From the NCBI GenBank assembly GCA_027943245.1, contig JANDJZ010001790.1, forward strand, positions 114,305 through 178,304: a DNA stretch of 64,000 nt, given 5' to 3'. How positions within the stretch are numbered: position 1 is the first letter of the stretch; each line of letters opens with the position of its first letter. Source of the stretch: Acanthamoeba sp. SK_2022b. Taxonomy: Eukaryota > Discosea > Longamoebia > Acanthamoebidae. Under the pieces are notes generated by a model that was not told the DNA's origin, searched no databases, and saw only the letters and a program-made list of their open reading frames with translations. Positions 1-8,330 of this stretch are shown here, one piece after another. Position numbers and translations under genes: made by a program.

Positions 1-879
1 GTGATGCTATGCGCCATCTGGGGAATGCAACAGGTGGCAATCAAGGCCGCCGAGCCGGATGTGTCGGCGGTGCTGCAAATCGCCATTCGCTCGGGTCTCG
101 CCGCGTTGGCGGTTTACCTGCTGGCGCGCGGCCGCGGCGAGCGCTTCACCTGGGATCGCGCCACGCTGTGCGCCGGTTTGAGCGTGGGGGCATTGTTCGC
201 GCTGGAGTTCTTTTTTGTCTCCGCAGGGCTGCGTTACACCAGCGCCTCGCATATGGCGGTGTTTTTGTACACCGCGCCGCTGTTTTCCGCCCTTGGCCTG
301 CATTTTCTCCTTCCTCAGGAGCGCCTGTCGCCGGTGCAGTGGCTGGGCATGCTCATCGCCTTTGGCGGCGTGGTGCTGGCCATATCGGGCATGGCTGAGG
401 GAAGCGGCGGAGCCGAACGGCTGAAAGGCGATCTCTACGGCCTGCTGGCGGGGATCGCCTGGGGAGCCTCTACCCTGGTGATCCGCACCACGCGCCTGGC
501 GGAGTGCCCGGCCAAACAGACGCTGCTGTGCCAGCTGACGGGCGCCTGTGTGCTGTTGTCGTTGCCGGCGCTGGCGACGGGAAACCTGCATTTCACCCTG
601 AGCCCGGTGGCCTGGTACAGCCTGCTGTTCCAGACCGTGGTGGTGTCGTTTTTCAGCTACCTGATCTGGTTTTCGCTGCTGCGTCGCTATCAGGCCTCCT
701 CACTGGGCATTCTCACCTTTATGACGCCGGTATTCGGTATCCTGGCGGGGGTCGTTATTCTCGGCGAGCCGTTGCAAATTGAGTTTGTATTGGGGGCCAT
801 GCTGATCGTGCTGGGACTAATCGTGGTGAGTTGTTCTTATCTTATTTATTTTGACCGAAGGGTGGCACCCAAAATATAA
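1..879 (+). CDS. EamA/DMT-family transporter, 5' end outside the window
   Basis: Predicted inner-membrane exporter of the drug/metabolite transporter superfamily; substrate unknown. The frame is open from base 1 and the first residues already lie in the first membrane helix, so the true start is upstream. About 292 residues are visible, with the usual two EamA repeats of hydrophobic helices; the second repeat begins near residue 145 (GDLYGLLAGIAWG). It ends 3 bases before a small unknown gene and converges on a LysR-type regulator. The family is clear from the helix pattern and the IWG and WG motifs. The function is inferred only at the level of small-molecule export. Confidence 0.85.
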   Translation: MMLCAIWGMQQVAIKAAEPDVSAVLQIAIRSGLAALAVYLLARGRGERFTWDRATLCAGLSVGALFALEFFFVSAGLRYTSASHMAVFLYTAPLFSALGLHFLLPQERLSPVQWLGMLIAFGGVVLAISGMAEGSGGAERLKGDLYGLLAGIAWGASTLVIRTTRLAECPAKQTLLCQLTGACVLLSLPALATGNLHFTLSPVAWYSLLFQTVVVSFFSYLIWFSLLRRYQASSLGILTFMTPVFGILAGVVILGEPLQIEFVLGAMLIVLGLIVVSCSYLIYFDRRVAPKI

Positions 880-882
880 ATT

Positions 883-1185
883 ATGGATGTTGATGTACAG
901 AACTACCAAATAAGCTGCGAAAGCCAATTCATTATCCAGCTGCAAATATCCCGCTATGCCTGGGGCGTGCCGCTGATCACGCTCAGCGATAACGGTGATT
1001 TTACCGTGATAAGAAACCGAGGCTGGTCGAGGTTAGCTAATGGGATGCAATTGGAGGTTTATTATTTCGCCAATAATTCCCTGCTTACCTGGGATAAAAA
1101 CCGCAAATATATCTCTTATTCAAAGGCCGGCCGGCTCTACGCCTGCGCGCTGCATTTTTCTTATTCCCCCAAAATAGAGCGCTAA
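883..1185 (+). CDS. Hypothetical protein, 100 aa
   Basis: Not recognised. The reading frame starts with ATG three bases after the EamA stop and encodes a soluble, aromatic-rich protein with no signal peptide or membrane segment. Residues suggest a small beta-rich fold (alternating hydrophobics, many Tyr and Trp). Codon use is more AT-rich than the neighbouring EamA gene. There is no convincing ribosome binding site, so translation would have to be coupled to the upstream gene. It may be a real orphan gene of the accessory block or a non-coding frame. Confidence 0.4.
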   Translation: MDVDVQNYQISCESQFIIQLQISRYAWGVPLITLSDNGDFTVIRNRGWSRLANGMQLEVYYFANNSLLTWDKNRKYISYSKAGRLYACALHFSYSPKIER

Positions 1186-1196
1186 CCCTCTGGCTA

Positions 1197-2126
1197 TCAG
1201 ACCAGAGGGGCGATTTTCATGATCCACTGCTTAAACGCGAGGATTTTCGGCCACTGCCGCTCGGAGATGGTCGAGGTGAAATAGCAGTGCTCGCAGGGCA
1301 CGGTCATGTCGGTGAACGGAATGATCAGCTCGCCGCTTTTGATCCAATCCTGCACCAGATTGAGCCGCCCCATGGCGACGCCAAGGTGCCGCGTGGCGGC
1401 CAGCACCGCGAGATCGGATCGGTCGAACTCCATGCTCTTGCTGTCGGTATCCAGCCCCAGCGCAAAGTGTTGCGACCAGGTTTGCCACTCGTCTTCGCCG
1501 GAGTTGTAGCGATCGTGCAGCAGCGTGCAGTGGGCCAGGTTTTCCGGCGCATCGTACAGGCTATGTGCGGCGGCATACTGCGGCGTGCAGATCGGCACCA
1601 TCGATTCCTGCATAAAAGCCTCGTCCAGATGCCGCCCCGAGGGCAGTTTGCCGAAGTACATCGCCAAGTCCACGCCGCGGTTGGCCAGGTTGATGATCTC
1701 CTGCCCGGTCAGAATGTTGAGGTGAATGGTGGGGTGCTGGGCGATAAAGTCGCCGATGCGCGGCAGCAACAGGCATTGCACCAGAGAGGGGTGCGAATAG
1801 AGGGTCAACGTCCCCGTCAGCTCGCGATTTTTGATGTCCAGAATTTCCTGATTCAGCGTGTTGAAGGAGCTGTCCAGCGCCCATTGCATGCGCTCGCCCT
1901 CCGGGGTCAGGGTAATTCTGCGATGAAAGCGCTGGAATAGCAGGAAGCCCAACTCCTTTTCGAGCAGATTAATGCGGTGGCTTACGGCGCTGGGGGTGAT
2001 CGACAATTCTTGCGCCGCCAGCGCAAAAGATAAATGACGGGCGACGCATTCGAAAGTATGCAACCGGGAAAATTGATAGCTGGTCAGCGGGGTGGCCCGC
2101 TGTGAATGTTTTTTACTGGGGAACAT
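1197..2126 (-). CDS. LysR-family regulator, DsdC-like
   Basis: LysR-type transcription factor of 309 residues closely resembling DsdC, the activator of D-serine deaminase genes. The HTH (residues about 20-80) carries SFALAAQELSITPSAVSHRINLLEKEL, given here only as the key region, with LNQEILDIKN in the linker and a LysR effector domain after residue 95. The start chosen is ATG at 2126, preceded by GGAG at good spacing; the frame extends further upstream but without a ribosome binding site. No dsdX or dsdA lies next to it, so its target is unclear. In E. coli dsdC also sits on the far side of an argW-borne insertion, matching the layout here. Confidence 0.85.
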   Translation of the reverse strand: MFPSKKHSQRATPLTSYQFSRLHTFECVARHLSFALAAQELSITPSAVSHRINLLEKELGFLLFQRFHRRITLTPEGERMQWALDSSFNTLNQEILDIKNRELTGTLTLYSHPSLVQCLLLPRIGDFIAQHPTIHLNILTGQEIINLANRGVDLAMYFGKLPSGRHLDEAFMQESMVPICTPQYAAAHSLYDAPENLAHCTLLHDRYNSGEDEWQTWSQHFALGLDTDSKSMEFDRSDLAVLAATRHLGVAMGRLNLVQDWIKSGELIIPFTDMTVPCEHCYFTSTISERQWPKILAFKQWIMKIAPLV

Positions 2127-2510
2127 GCTATTTCTCCGTGCACGTAATGCGCTAATATTAACACTTAATGGCATGAGTGATAAACCCAAGTTGATTAATA
2201 TGTTCAGGTTATATATCAGGACCCTGTTTACTGATTACCGTCATAGATTTTAAGGATTAAGATGATGAGATAACATGAACCGGTAAATGACTTGTCTGCT
2301 GGCAGACTGAAATTAGAAATTGACGAGGTCTGACATAAACCTGTTAAAGATAAATGTGACGTAGAAGGAGAAACGGTGAAAAATAAGGCCGTTATTTCTT
2401 ACGCACGTATCGGTCAAGTAGAGCTGTAGGTATGATGAAAAACTGGCTCGTCCAGTGACGTTCACTGACAGACGAAGGGAAAGCCAGTAGCAAGCCGAAG
2501 GGAGGCCATT
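2127..2510. other. Intergenic region between the LysR gene and the effector
   Basis: AT-rich spacer of 384 bases without a clear gene. It should hold the LysR promoter and that of the effector. A 17-codon frame (GTG at 2376 to TAG at 2429) is preceded by AAGGAG and could be a leader peptide or a gene remnant. A perfect interrupted palindrome, CAGTGA-CGT-TCACTG, lies at 2453-2467 just upstream of the effector ribosome binding site. Confidence 0.5.
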
Positions 2511-3998
2511 GTGCAGTTGATTTATTTTATGTCGGAATCGTTGGCGCCGGAGAAATTCGCCCGCATCCTTAATCCCGCCGATGCGCGTTATGAGCTGGAG
2601 CGACATTATCTGTTCGGCGGTTCGTCCATGTCGTCGATATCGAGCAGGCACACTATCACGCGCAATACGCAGTCCGGTATTGGCGTATCGAGTTACCGGG
2701 AAGATAGCGGCATGAAGCGCGGCGTGTTTGACGAACTAAAACGCGGCAGTTTGCTTGCCGTCGATGCAAGTATCGGTGCCTGGAGCCCCGTCAAATATCC
2801 GTTTTTCATCAATGCGCAAGGGCGCCTGCAGCGTTATCCCGGGACTGTATTACCGCCGCAGTACCCAGTCGAACGTATAATTCAACGTTATGAAGAGATG
2901 ATCAGCCGATACGCCGCCAGGCCTAAACCAACTTCCTTGCCCCCGAGACAAAACACCGCTAAAAATCCCCCGCTGATGCAGGCGGTGGCCGCCGCCGTTG
3001 GCTCAAGCCTTACCGTCATCAAAGAGGTCGTTCGCCCAATGAGCAAACAGGAGCGTTGGCAGGCGAGAAAATATCTGATTGGTCGGGGGGAGCGAAGTAT
3101 CTATCCGGATGCGCGGATTGCGGCGCAACGCCTGGCGCAAAATAACGTCGCGGTGGAAAAGGCCAAGCTGGCGCAGAATGTCTATAACACGACCAATCCG
3201 TTGGCGGCTACGCCTGGCGTGCCGGAAGGATGGCGGGATGTGAGTAATGACGGCGGTTTTTTGGAAAAATTGGAACTTCGCAGGGACATGCTTTTTGATA
3301 ATGAGATCGAAGCAAACTTTTTGTCGAGAATTTATGCACCTGATAGAGCCGTGTTTGGCGATGATATGAATCCGACAGTTGTCTTCCGCGGTTCAAGAAT
3401 GCCTGAGCTCCCTAATGGCAAATTGAATGCGGCGAAGAAGCTATTTATCGATCGTGAACTGCCGGAGATAAAAAATCTGGAAGACTGGACGAATAATTTC
3501 AATCAAGGTCGGGGGGCTGACTCTGAATATTATAAAAAGGCTGTTGCTATAGGTAAAAGGTTAGATGGCTCTACAACAAAAATCGATATTTCAGGGCATT
3601 CTCTGGGGGGCGGTTTGGCTTCTGCTGCATCCATTGCTAGTGGTAAGCCAGGGTGGACATTTAATGCTGCGGGGTTGAATTCGAGTACCGTGGAAAAATA
3701 TGGCGGTTCCTTGGTGGGCCGTGAAGATATTATCAACGCCTACCGGGTGAGGGGCGAAGTTTTGACGAGGTTACAGGAAGTCGATCTCAGGCAAGATTTT
3801 ATCGACGTTAATGGCAACCTTGCGTTATTGGCCGCGAAGGAAAAATTATCGTCGCATTTACCAGATGCCGTTGGTGTTAAACACACGCTTGATGGCGGTG
3901 TGGGCAATATGGGTGACCGACATGGCATCCAACAAGTGATAGACTGTATCGAACAGGAAAAAGACGATGATATCGCCACAATCGGTCACAGGATATAG
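2511..3998 (+). CDS. Lipase-fold (GxSxG) protein, candidate type VI secretion phospholipase effector
   Basis: Predicted lipase or phospholipase of 495 residues. GTG at 2511 is chosen because AGGGAGG lies five bases upstream; an in-frame ATG at 2529 lacks a site. The alpha/beta-hydrolase nucleophile motif GHSLGGG has its serine at residue 364, and a C-terminal GDRHG places a candidate catalytic His at 471. There is no signal peptide. The next gene encodes a lipoprotein with ankyrin-like repeats, an arrangement known for Tle phospholipase effectors and their periplasmic immunity proteins. No VgrG, PAAR or other secretion gene is in the window. The C-terminal half is visibly more AT-rich than the first half, suggesting a swapped toxic domain. 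Function is inferred from motif and context. Confidence 0.75.
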   Translation: MQLIYFMSESLAPEKFARILNPADARYELERHYLFGGSSMSSISSRHTITRNTQSGIGVSSYREDSGMKRGVFDELKRGSLLAVDASIGAWSPVKYPFFINAQGRLQRYPGTVLPPQYPVERIIQRYEEMISRYAARPKPTSLPPRQNTAKNPPLMQAVAAAVGSSLTVIKEVVRPMSKQERWQARKYLIGRGERSIYPDARIAAQRLAQNNVAVEKAKLAQNVYNTTNPLAATPGVPEGWRDVSNDGGFLEKLELRRDMLFDNEIEANFLSRIYAPDRAVFGDDMNPTVVFRGSRMPELPNGKLNAAKKLFIDRELPEIKNLEDWTNNFNQGRGADSEYYKKAVAIGKRLDGSTTKIDISGHSLGGGLASAASIASGKPGWTFNAAGLNSSTVEKYGGSLVGREDIINAYRVRGEVLTRLQEVDLRQDFIDVNGNLALLAAKEKLSSHLPDAVGVKHTLDGGVGNMGDRHGIQQVIDCIEQEKDDDIATIGHRI

Positions 3999-4005
3999 AA
4001 GCTTA

Positions 4006-4770
4006 ATGAGACAAGTTTTTAACGTGTTCGCAGCGCTGTTCATCGCGATTGGATTGATGCTTACAACCGGATGTAAGGAGAAAGGAATGAACTTGCCGCC
4101 AGAAGGTTACTTTACAGGTCAACAGCTTGTGTTGGCTAAGGCTATCCGCGATGGGAATATCGGCGACATCAAACGTCTGGCGAAAGAGACGGATCTGAAC
4201 AGCCCCGGTGAACACGATATGACATTATTGTTTTATGCTCTGGCGACGTCGACTCATGACAATGCCACGCCGGAACGGCTGCAGATTGCGACTGAGTTGG
4301 TAAAGGCCGGAGCCGATCCACTGCAACCTCGCCCCAATGGCGGTGCCAGTCCTGCTGAATGGATGGCAAAATTAGACAACGGTATTTGGTTAAAGGCATT
4401 GCTTGATGGGGGATTGTCTCCAGATGCTCGGGGCAAGGTAGACGAGTTACCTATCATATTTCAAACGTCAAAAGCCAGTAACTCAGAAACCCTGAAGGTT
4501 CTGGTTGCACATGGTGCGAACTTAGAAGCAAGAGATATTCTTGGCCAAACCGTGGTGATGGATGCTTTTAGGTATTCATCATTTGATAATGTTAAGTATC
4601 TTCTTAATAACGGCGCTAATCCTAACCCCATAAATAAGAAAGGCGTTTCCTTAGTTGAGATGGTCAGTAAAGAAATAAAAAGCAGCAAAGAAGGCGGGGA
4701 GTATAATGACGAATGTCTGACCATCAAAAAAATGATGATCGAACGTGGAGTGAAATGGCCGAGGTCATAA
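4006..4770 (+). CDS. Ankyrin-repeat lipoprotein, probable immunity protein of the upstream lipase
   Basis: Protein of 254 residues starting at ATG 4006, seven bases after the effector stop. A hydrophobic N-terminus ends in LTTGC (Cys23), a slightly atypical lipobox, so it is probably lipid-anchored facing the periplasm. Ankyrin-like repeats run from about residue 45 to the end (ATELVKAGADP, LKVLVAHGANLEARD, VKYLLNNGANPNP). Tight linkage and shared AT-rich composition suggest it protects the producer from the lipase, as described for Tle/Tli pairs. An alternative is a chaperone-like or activating partner. No regulatory element of its own is visible. Confidence 0.75.
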   Translation: MRQVFNVFAALFIAIGLMLTTGCKEKGMNLPPEGYFTGQQLVLAKAIRDGNIGDIKRLAKETDLNSPGEHDMTLLFYALATSTHDNATPERLQIATELVKAGADPLQPRPNGGASPAEWMAKLDNGIWLKALLDGGLSPDARGKVDELPIIFQTSKASNSETLKVLVAHGANLEARDILGQTVVMDAFRYSSFDNVKYLLNNGANPNPINKKGVSLVEMVSKEIKSSKEGGEYNDECLTIKKMMIERGVKWPRS

Positions 4771-4904
4771 TTTTCGGACGCTGTGATAGATAGGATATGG
4801 AAGAACTTTTTCCTGTATTGAAATAAAGGCGAGCCATGGATTTCTATGAATATTGATTGAATAAATCGATAAGGTCGCTCATCTCGCCCGGCTTTATTGC
4901 ATCG

Positions 4905-4944
4905 CCGAAAAGAACCGCGCCCGGTGGTGACCCTCCGGGCGCGG
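4905..4944 (-). terminator. Rho-independent terminator of the CsbD-like gene
   Basis: Ten-base perfect arms at 4915-4924 and 4935-4944 (CCGCGCCCGG / CCGGGCGCGG), followed on the minus strand by TTCTTTTC. It lies 35 bases beyond the stop of the CsbD-like gene. Confidence 0.85.
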
Positions 4945-4979
4945 CATTCAGGGAAAAACGGTGTGCTGGTCGGCGCGCA

Positions 4980-5231
4980 TCAACGGCGGCGCAGCAGCAG
5001 GCCGGCCAACAGGCCAGCGCCGGCAATGAGGGCTAATGCGGCGAGGGGGTTTTTCTTCATCATGCTGCCGGCGCAGCTCAGGGCGTCGCCGTATTTTTCT
5101 TGCAGCGCGCCCGCTGCATAGCGCGTGGCGCCTTCGGCCTGCAAACGTTCGTTTCCGGTGACGTCGCCCGCCATTTCCTGCGCTTTGCCCGCCACTTTTT
5201 CCATCATGCCATTGGCTTTTTCGCTGTTCAT
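4980..5231 (-). CDS. CsbD-like stress protein with C-terminal membrane segment
   Basis: Small protein of 83 residues. The N-terminal half (NGMMEKVAGKAQEMAGDVTGNERLQ region) resembles the CsbD/UPF0337 general-stress family. The C-terminal 25 residues form one hydrophobic glycine- and leucine-rich helix ending in RRR, as in the inner-membrane ElaB/YqjD group. It is therefore likely a membrane-anchored stress protein. The ATG at 5231 follows AGGAG at suitable spacing. It is transcribed in the same direction as the PAS-LuxR regulator gene located just upstream and has its own terminator. The two share an inverted sequence motif upstream, suggesting control by that regulator. Confidence 0.8.
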   Translation of the reverse strand: MNSEKANGMMEKVAGKAQEMAGDVTGNERLQAEGATRYAAGALQEKYGDALSCAGSMMKKNPLAALALIAGAGLLAGLLLRRR

Positions 5232-5298
5232 TATGATGCGCTCCTAAGGTTCGATCCGTTTGGCTTCCGCACAGGGCGAAAGCCTGCATTTGCACCTC

Positions 5299-5358
5299 CA
5301 TGTTATGCACTTCACGTTGTGCCTATAAGGGGCGTTTGCATCGGTACGGATAGTGCAT
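5299..5358. promoter_or_regulatory. Candidate operator upstream of the CsbD-like gene
   Basis: ATGCACT at 5305-5311 and AGTGCAT at 5352-5358 form an inverted pair 68-127 bases upstream of the start. The 13-mer AGTGCATAACATG (minus strand, 5311-5299) matches 12 of 13 bases of a site upstream of the PAS-LuxR gene. A longer overlapping inverted repeat joins 5281-5295 and 5353-5367. Confidence 0.45.
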
Positions 5359-5365
5359 TTGCAGG

Positions 5366-6862
5366 CTACTTGCCGTTCCTGGTGGCCGGCCCGCCGGTAA
5401 ACAGACCGCGCTCCCTGGCCCAGACGATGGCTTCGCTGCGGCTATGCACACCCAGTTTGGAATAGACCGTCGCGACATGATTGCGAATGGTGTTGAGCGC
5501 CAGATTGAGGCGCGCTGCGATTTTCTTGTCCGGCAGCCCCTCGCAAATCAATTCCAGCACATCGCGCTCGCGCGGCGTGAGATCGCTGGCGTTAAATCCG
5601 GTCTGATCGGGCCGGTTGATGCTTTTCACGTTGGCCAGTTTTTCAATCAAGGTTTGGCTGAACCAGGAAGCGTCCTGCATCACTTCCTCGATGGCGCTCA
5701 CCAGCTCCAGCTCCGAGCGTTTGCGTTCGGTAATGTCCATGAGCACCAGCAGGTAGCAGGGCGCATTGTGAATGCTGACGGCATCCGCCGAGGCCACGCA
5801 GTCGATCGGCTCGCTCCCTTTCTTGCGTACCCGGATGTCCAGCCCTTCGACGTTACCGCTTTTTTCCAGCGCGGCAAACAAACGGCGGTTCGCCTCGGGA
5901 TCGTCAATAAATTGGATCTCATCGACCGTTTTGCCGATCAAGGCTTCGGCGTCGTACTCGGTGGTGCGGGTGAAGGCTTCGTTGACGTCCAGCACGCGCC
6001 GCTCGTGCGCCGTACACAACAACGTCGGCACCGGGCTCAGGCGAAATGCCTTGGCGAACCGCTCTTCACTTTCCCGCAGCGCCGATTCCGCCTGACGCCG
6101 GGGTTCGAGATCGGTAAAAGTGAACAGCATGCAGTCGTCTTCATTGATGTCCAGCGGTTGGCCGGCAACCACCACCAGCTTGCTTCCGCCACCGGGCAGT
6201 TTCAGCTCGGCCTCCATTTGCGGAATGGTTGCGCCTTCCCCCAGGCGCTGAATCGCCAGCTCTTTGTGCTCAGCTTGTTCCAACACGTCGAGTTCATAGA
6301 CCGAACGCCCCATGACCTGTTCACGCTGGTAACCGGTCATATCGAGGAACCCCTGATTGACCTTGACGTAACGCAGGTCGCTTAGCCGACAAATGACCGC
6401 CGGCGCTGGATTGGCGTTGAAGGTTTTTTCAAAGCGCTGTTCGGCGCTGGCCCATTCCGTCGCGTCGCTCAGGATCAGCGCCAGCAGCTCCGGCTGCCCC
6501 TGCGCATCGGTGATAATCAGGCTCCGCAGGCGGTGCACCCAGAAGCTGTCCGGATCGTCGACCTGCCGAACTTCCACTACCACATCGGTGAAGGTCTCGC
6601 CATCGGCAACCCGGTTTAGCGGGTACTGTTCCAGCGCCAGCGGGTGGTTGTTGCGATAACGCAGGGCAAACCGCGCCGCGTACTCGTCGGCATTGGCCCC
6701 CAGGGCTTTCTGGTGGCTCACGCCATGCATGGCCAAGGCGGCTTCGTTGGCCCAAAGCAGCGTTTGATCGGTATCCGTCAGGATCACGCCGTCGGACAAG
6801 CCGGAGATGATTTGCTGCAGGTGGCCGCGGTGGGTTTCGCTGGCCAGGACGGATGGGTTCAT
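5366..6862 (-). CDS. Triple-PAS sensor with LuxR-type DNA-binding domain
   Basis: Cytoplasmic one-component regulator of 498 residues. Three PAS modules follow each other at about 12-130, 142-255 and 265-390 (each with an NEAF/NQGF-type motif), then a LuxR/FixJ helix-turn-helix at 428-490 beginning LTPRERDVLEL. No receiver domain or membrane helix is seen, so the signal is probably sensed directly by PAS (redox, light or small ligand; not determinable here). The start at ATG 6862 follows CGGAGAG; the frame extends upstream without a ribosome binding site. It sits upstream of a CsbD-like gene on the same strand and divergent from a membrane protein gene. Shared inverted motifs upstream of this gene and csbD suggest autoregulation. 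Confidence 0.85.
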   Translation of the reverse strand: MNPSVLASETHRGHLQQIISGLSDGVILTDTDQTLLWANEAALAMHGVSHQKALGANADEYAARFALRYRNNHPLALEQYPLNRVADGETFTDVVVEVRQVDDPDSFWVHRLRSLIITDAQGQPELLALILSDATEWASAEQRFEKTFNANPAPAVICRLSDLRYVKVNQGFLDMTGYQREQVMGRSVYELDVLEQAEHKELAIQRLGEGATIPQMEAELKLPGGGSKLVVVAGQPLDINEDDCMLFTFTDLEPRRQAESALRESEERFAKAFRLSPVPTLLCTAHERRVLDVNEAFTRTTEYDAEALIGKTVDEIQFIDDPEANRRLFAALEKSGNVEGLDIRVRKKGSEPIDCVASADAVSIHNAPCYLLVLMDITERKRSELELVSAIEEVMQDASWFSQTLIEKLANVKSINRPDQTGFNASDLTPRERDVLELICEGLPDKKIAARLNLALNTIRNHVATVYSKLGVHSRSEAIVWARERGLFTGGPATRNGK

Positions 6863-6934
6863 GTGCTCTCCGCTAGACAGAAGGGGGAGCGGCCTCTGAC
6901 GGGGGCCGCGGGTTACGCTACTCGCTGAGCAGCT

Positions 6935-6974
6935 TAGTGCATAACGTGCGTATTCGCAGGGTGTGAATGCACTA
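6935..6974. promoter_or_regulatory. Candidate operator upstream of the PAS-LuxR gene
   Basis: Perfect inverted repeat TAGTGCAT (6935-6942) and ATGCACTA (6967-6974), 73-112 bases upstream of the start. The sequence AGTGCATAACGTG at 6936-6948 recurs with one change upstream of the CsbD-like gene at a similar distance. Confidence 0.45.
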
Positions 6975-7091
6975 GTCATTCTGGCGCAAATGAACCGGGA
7001 CGGCCGACGGCGCCGCGCGGCAGACTGGATTTGTCTGCGCGGTTATCCGCCGTGCGTGCAATCACTTGTCCAGAAAATATAAGGAACAACG

Positions 7092-8063
7092 ATGACCACT
7101 GTCTATGAATCAAATCGCTTTGCGTTTCAGGTGTCATGGGGCTCGATATTGGCCGGGAGTGCCGTGGCGCTGGTGACTTATCTGATCTTCAGCGTGCTGG
7201 GTACGGCTGTCGGTGCCCAGGCCGTGGATATGATGCAAAAGGGCAACCCGCTGAGCGGCTTTGGCACCGGCACCGGGATCTGGCTGCTGGTTTCAACGCT
7301 GGCCTCGCTGGCCGCAGGCGCGTTCGTCGCCGGCCGCACCGCACCGAATCGCGGCGGCTTGCATGGCCTGCTGAGCTGGGCGATCACCACCTTGCTGACC
7401 ACCTGGCTGGTGGTTTCATTGGCGAGTGGCGTGGTGGGGCTGGCGGGTAGCGCGGTGGGCAAAGGGCTTTCGCTGGCGGGCAGCGGCCTGGCTGCGGCAG
7501 CGCCAAACGTGGGCGAAGGCCTCAAGCAACAGCTGGATAAAAAGGGCATCAGCCTTGACTGGGGAAGCCTGGAAAACCAGTTGAACGCCACGCTCAAGCA
7601 GACCGGCAAGCCGGAACTGGATCCAGCTCGGTTGGAACAGAAGGCCGATAGGGCGACCGCCGACGGCAAGCAATCGGCCATGGACGCGGCGGCCGATCCG
7701 GCGCGGGCCGCCTCCGAGCTCAAACAGTGGTTCGACCGCGTCAAGCAGTCCGGTGAGCCGACGTTGAGCGCGGCTGATAAGGATGCGTTGGTGAATATCG
7801 TTGCGGCGCGCACCGGCAAGAGCCGTGATGAAGCAAGCCAAATCGTCGATAACTACGCTCAGGCTTACCAGCAGGCGGTGCAGAAAGTGGAGAAACTCAA
7901 GGCTGAGGCCGAGCAGAAAGCGCGTGAAGCGGCCGATGAAGCGGCTAAACAGCTGTCGCGCGCCGCATGGGGGTCGCTGTTGGTGCTGCTGTTGGGCGCC
8001 GCGCTGAGCGCCGGCGTGGGGCGGATTGCCGAATCAACTCGCCGCACCCTCGCGGTAAGTTGA
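7092..8063 (+). CDS. Membrane protein with YrzE/TIGR04086-like helices
   Basis: Inner-membrane protein of 323 residues. Three or four N-terminal helices (about 15-37, 60-80, 93-125) with many small residues are followed by a soluble, charged, probably helical stretch (about 150-290, rich in Ala, Lys and Glu) and one C-terminal helix near 293-312. The membrane part resembles YrzE/TIGR04086-type proteins of unknown function. The ATG at 7092 follows AAGGAAC. It is divergent from the PAS-LuxR regulator and one base upstream of a small gene. A role in the same stress response is inferred from position only. Confidence 0.75.
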   Translation: MTTVYESNRFAFQVSWGSILAGSAVALVTYLIFSVLGTAVGAQAVDMMQKGNPLSGFGTGTGIWLLVSTLASLAAGAFVAGRTAPNRGGLHGLLSWAITTLLTTWLVVSLASGVVGLAGSAVGKGLSLAGSGLAAAAPNVGEGLKQQLDKKGISLDWGSLENQLNATLKQTGKPELDPARLEQKADRATADGKQSAMDAAADPARAASELKQWFDRVKQSGEPTLSAADKDALVNIVAARTGKSRDEASQIVDNYAQAYQQAVQKVEKLKAEAEQKAREAADEAAKQLSRAAWGSLLVLLLGAALSAGVGRIAESTRRTLAVS

Positions 8064-8064
8064 G

Positions 8065-8286
8065 ATGAGAAAAAACCTGTCGTGCATTTCGCTGAATTAT
8101 CGAAAAGTAGCCGGGGCCTCCGCGCCCGTGCTCGTCATCGATTTTTGCAACGAGAACAACGAGCGCTATACCCTGCGCTACAACCTGCCGCCGGATACCC
8201 CGGAACGCACCGAGCGGCGGGTGTCTTTGCTGCTGTATCTGTTGCGTAAGCACAGGTCCGCAGAGATCGACAACCTGGCTGATTGA
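8065..8286 (+). CDS. Hypothetical protein, 73 aa
   Basis: Small soluble protein, not recognised. The ATG overlaps the end of the membrane protein gene region (one-base gap), with no strong ribosome binding site, so coupled translation is likely. The protein is basic and beta-rich at first (VLVIDFCNENNERYTLRYNL) and helical near the end. A strong terminator follows 17 bases after the stop, supporting a two-gene unit with the upstream membrane protein. Confidence 0.6.
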   Translation: MRKNLSCISLNYRKVAGASAPVLVIDFCNENNERYTLRYNLPPDTPERTERRVSLLLYLLRKHRSAEIDNLAD

Positions 8287-8303
8287 GCAGCCCGTGAATG
8301 AAA

Positions 8304-8330
8304 AGCCCGGCTTTGCTAGCCGGGCTTTTT
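8304..8330 (+). terminator. Rho-independent terminator
   Basis: Arms AGCCCGGCT (8304-8312) and AGCCGGGCT (8318-8326), then a run of T. It closes the two-gene unit. Confidence 0.9.
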
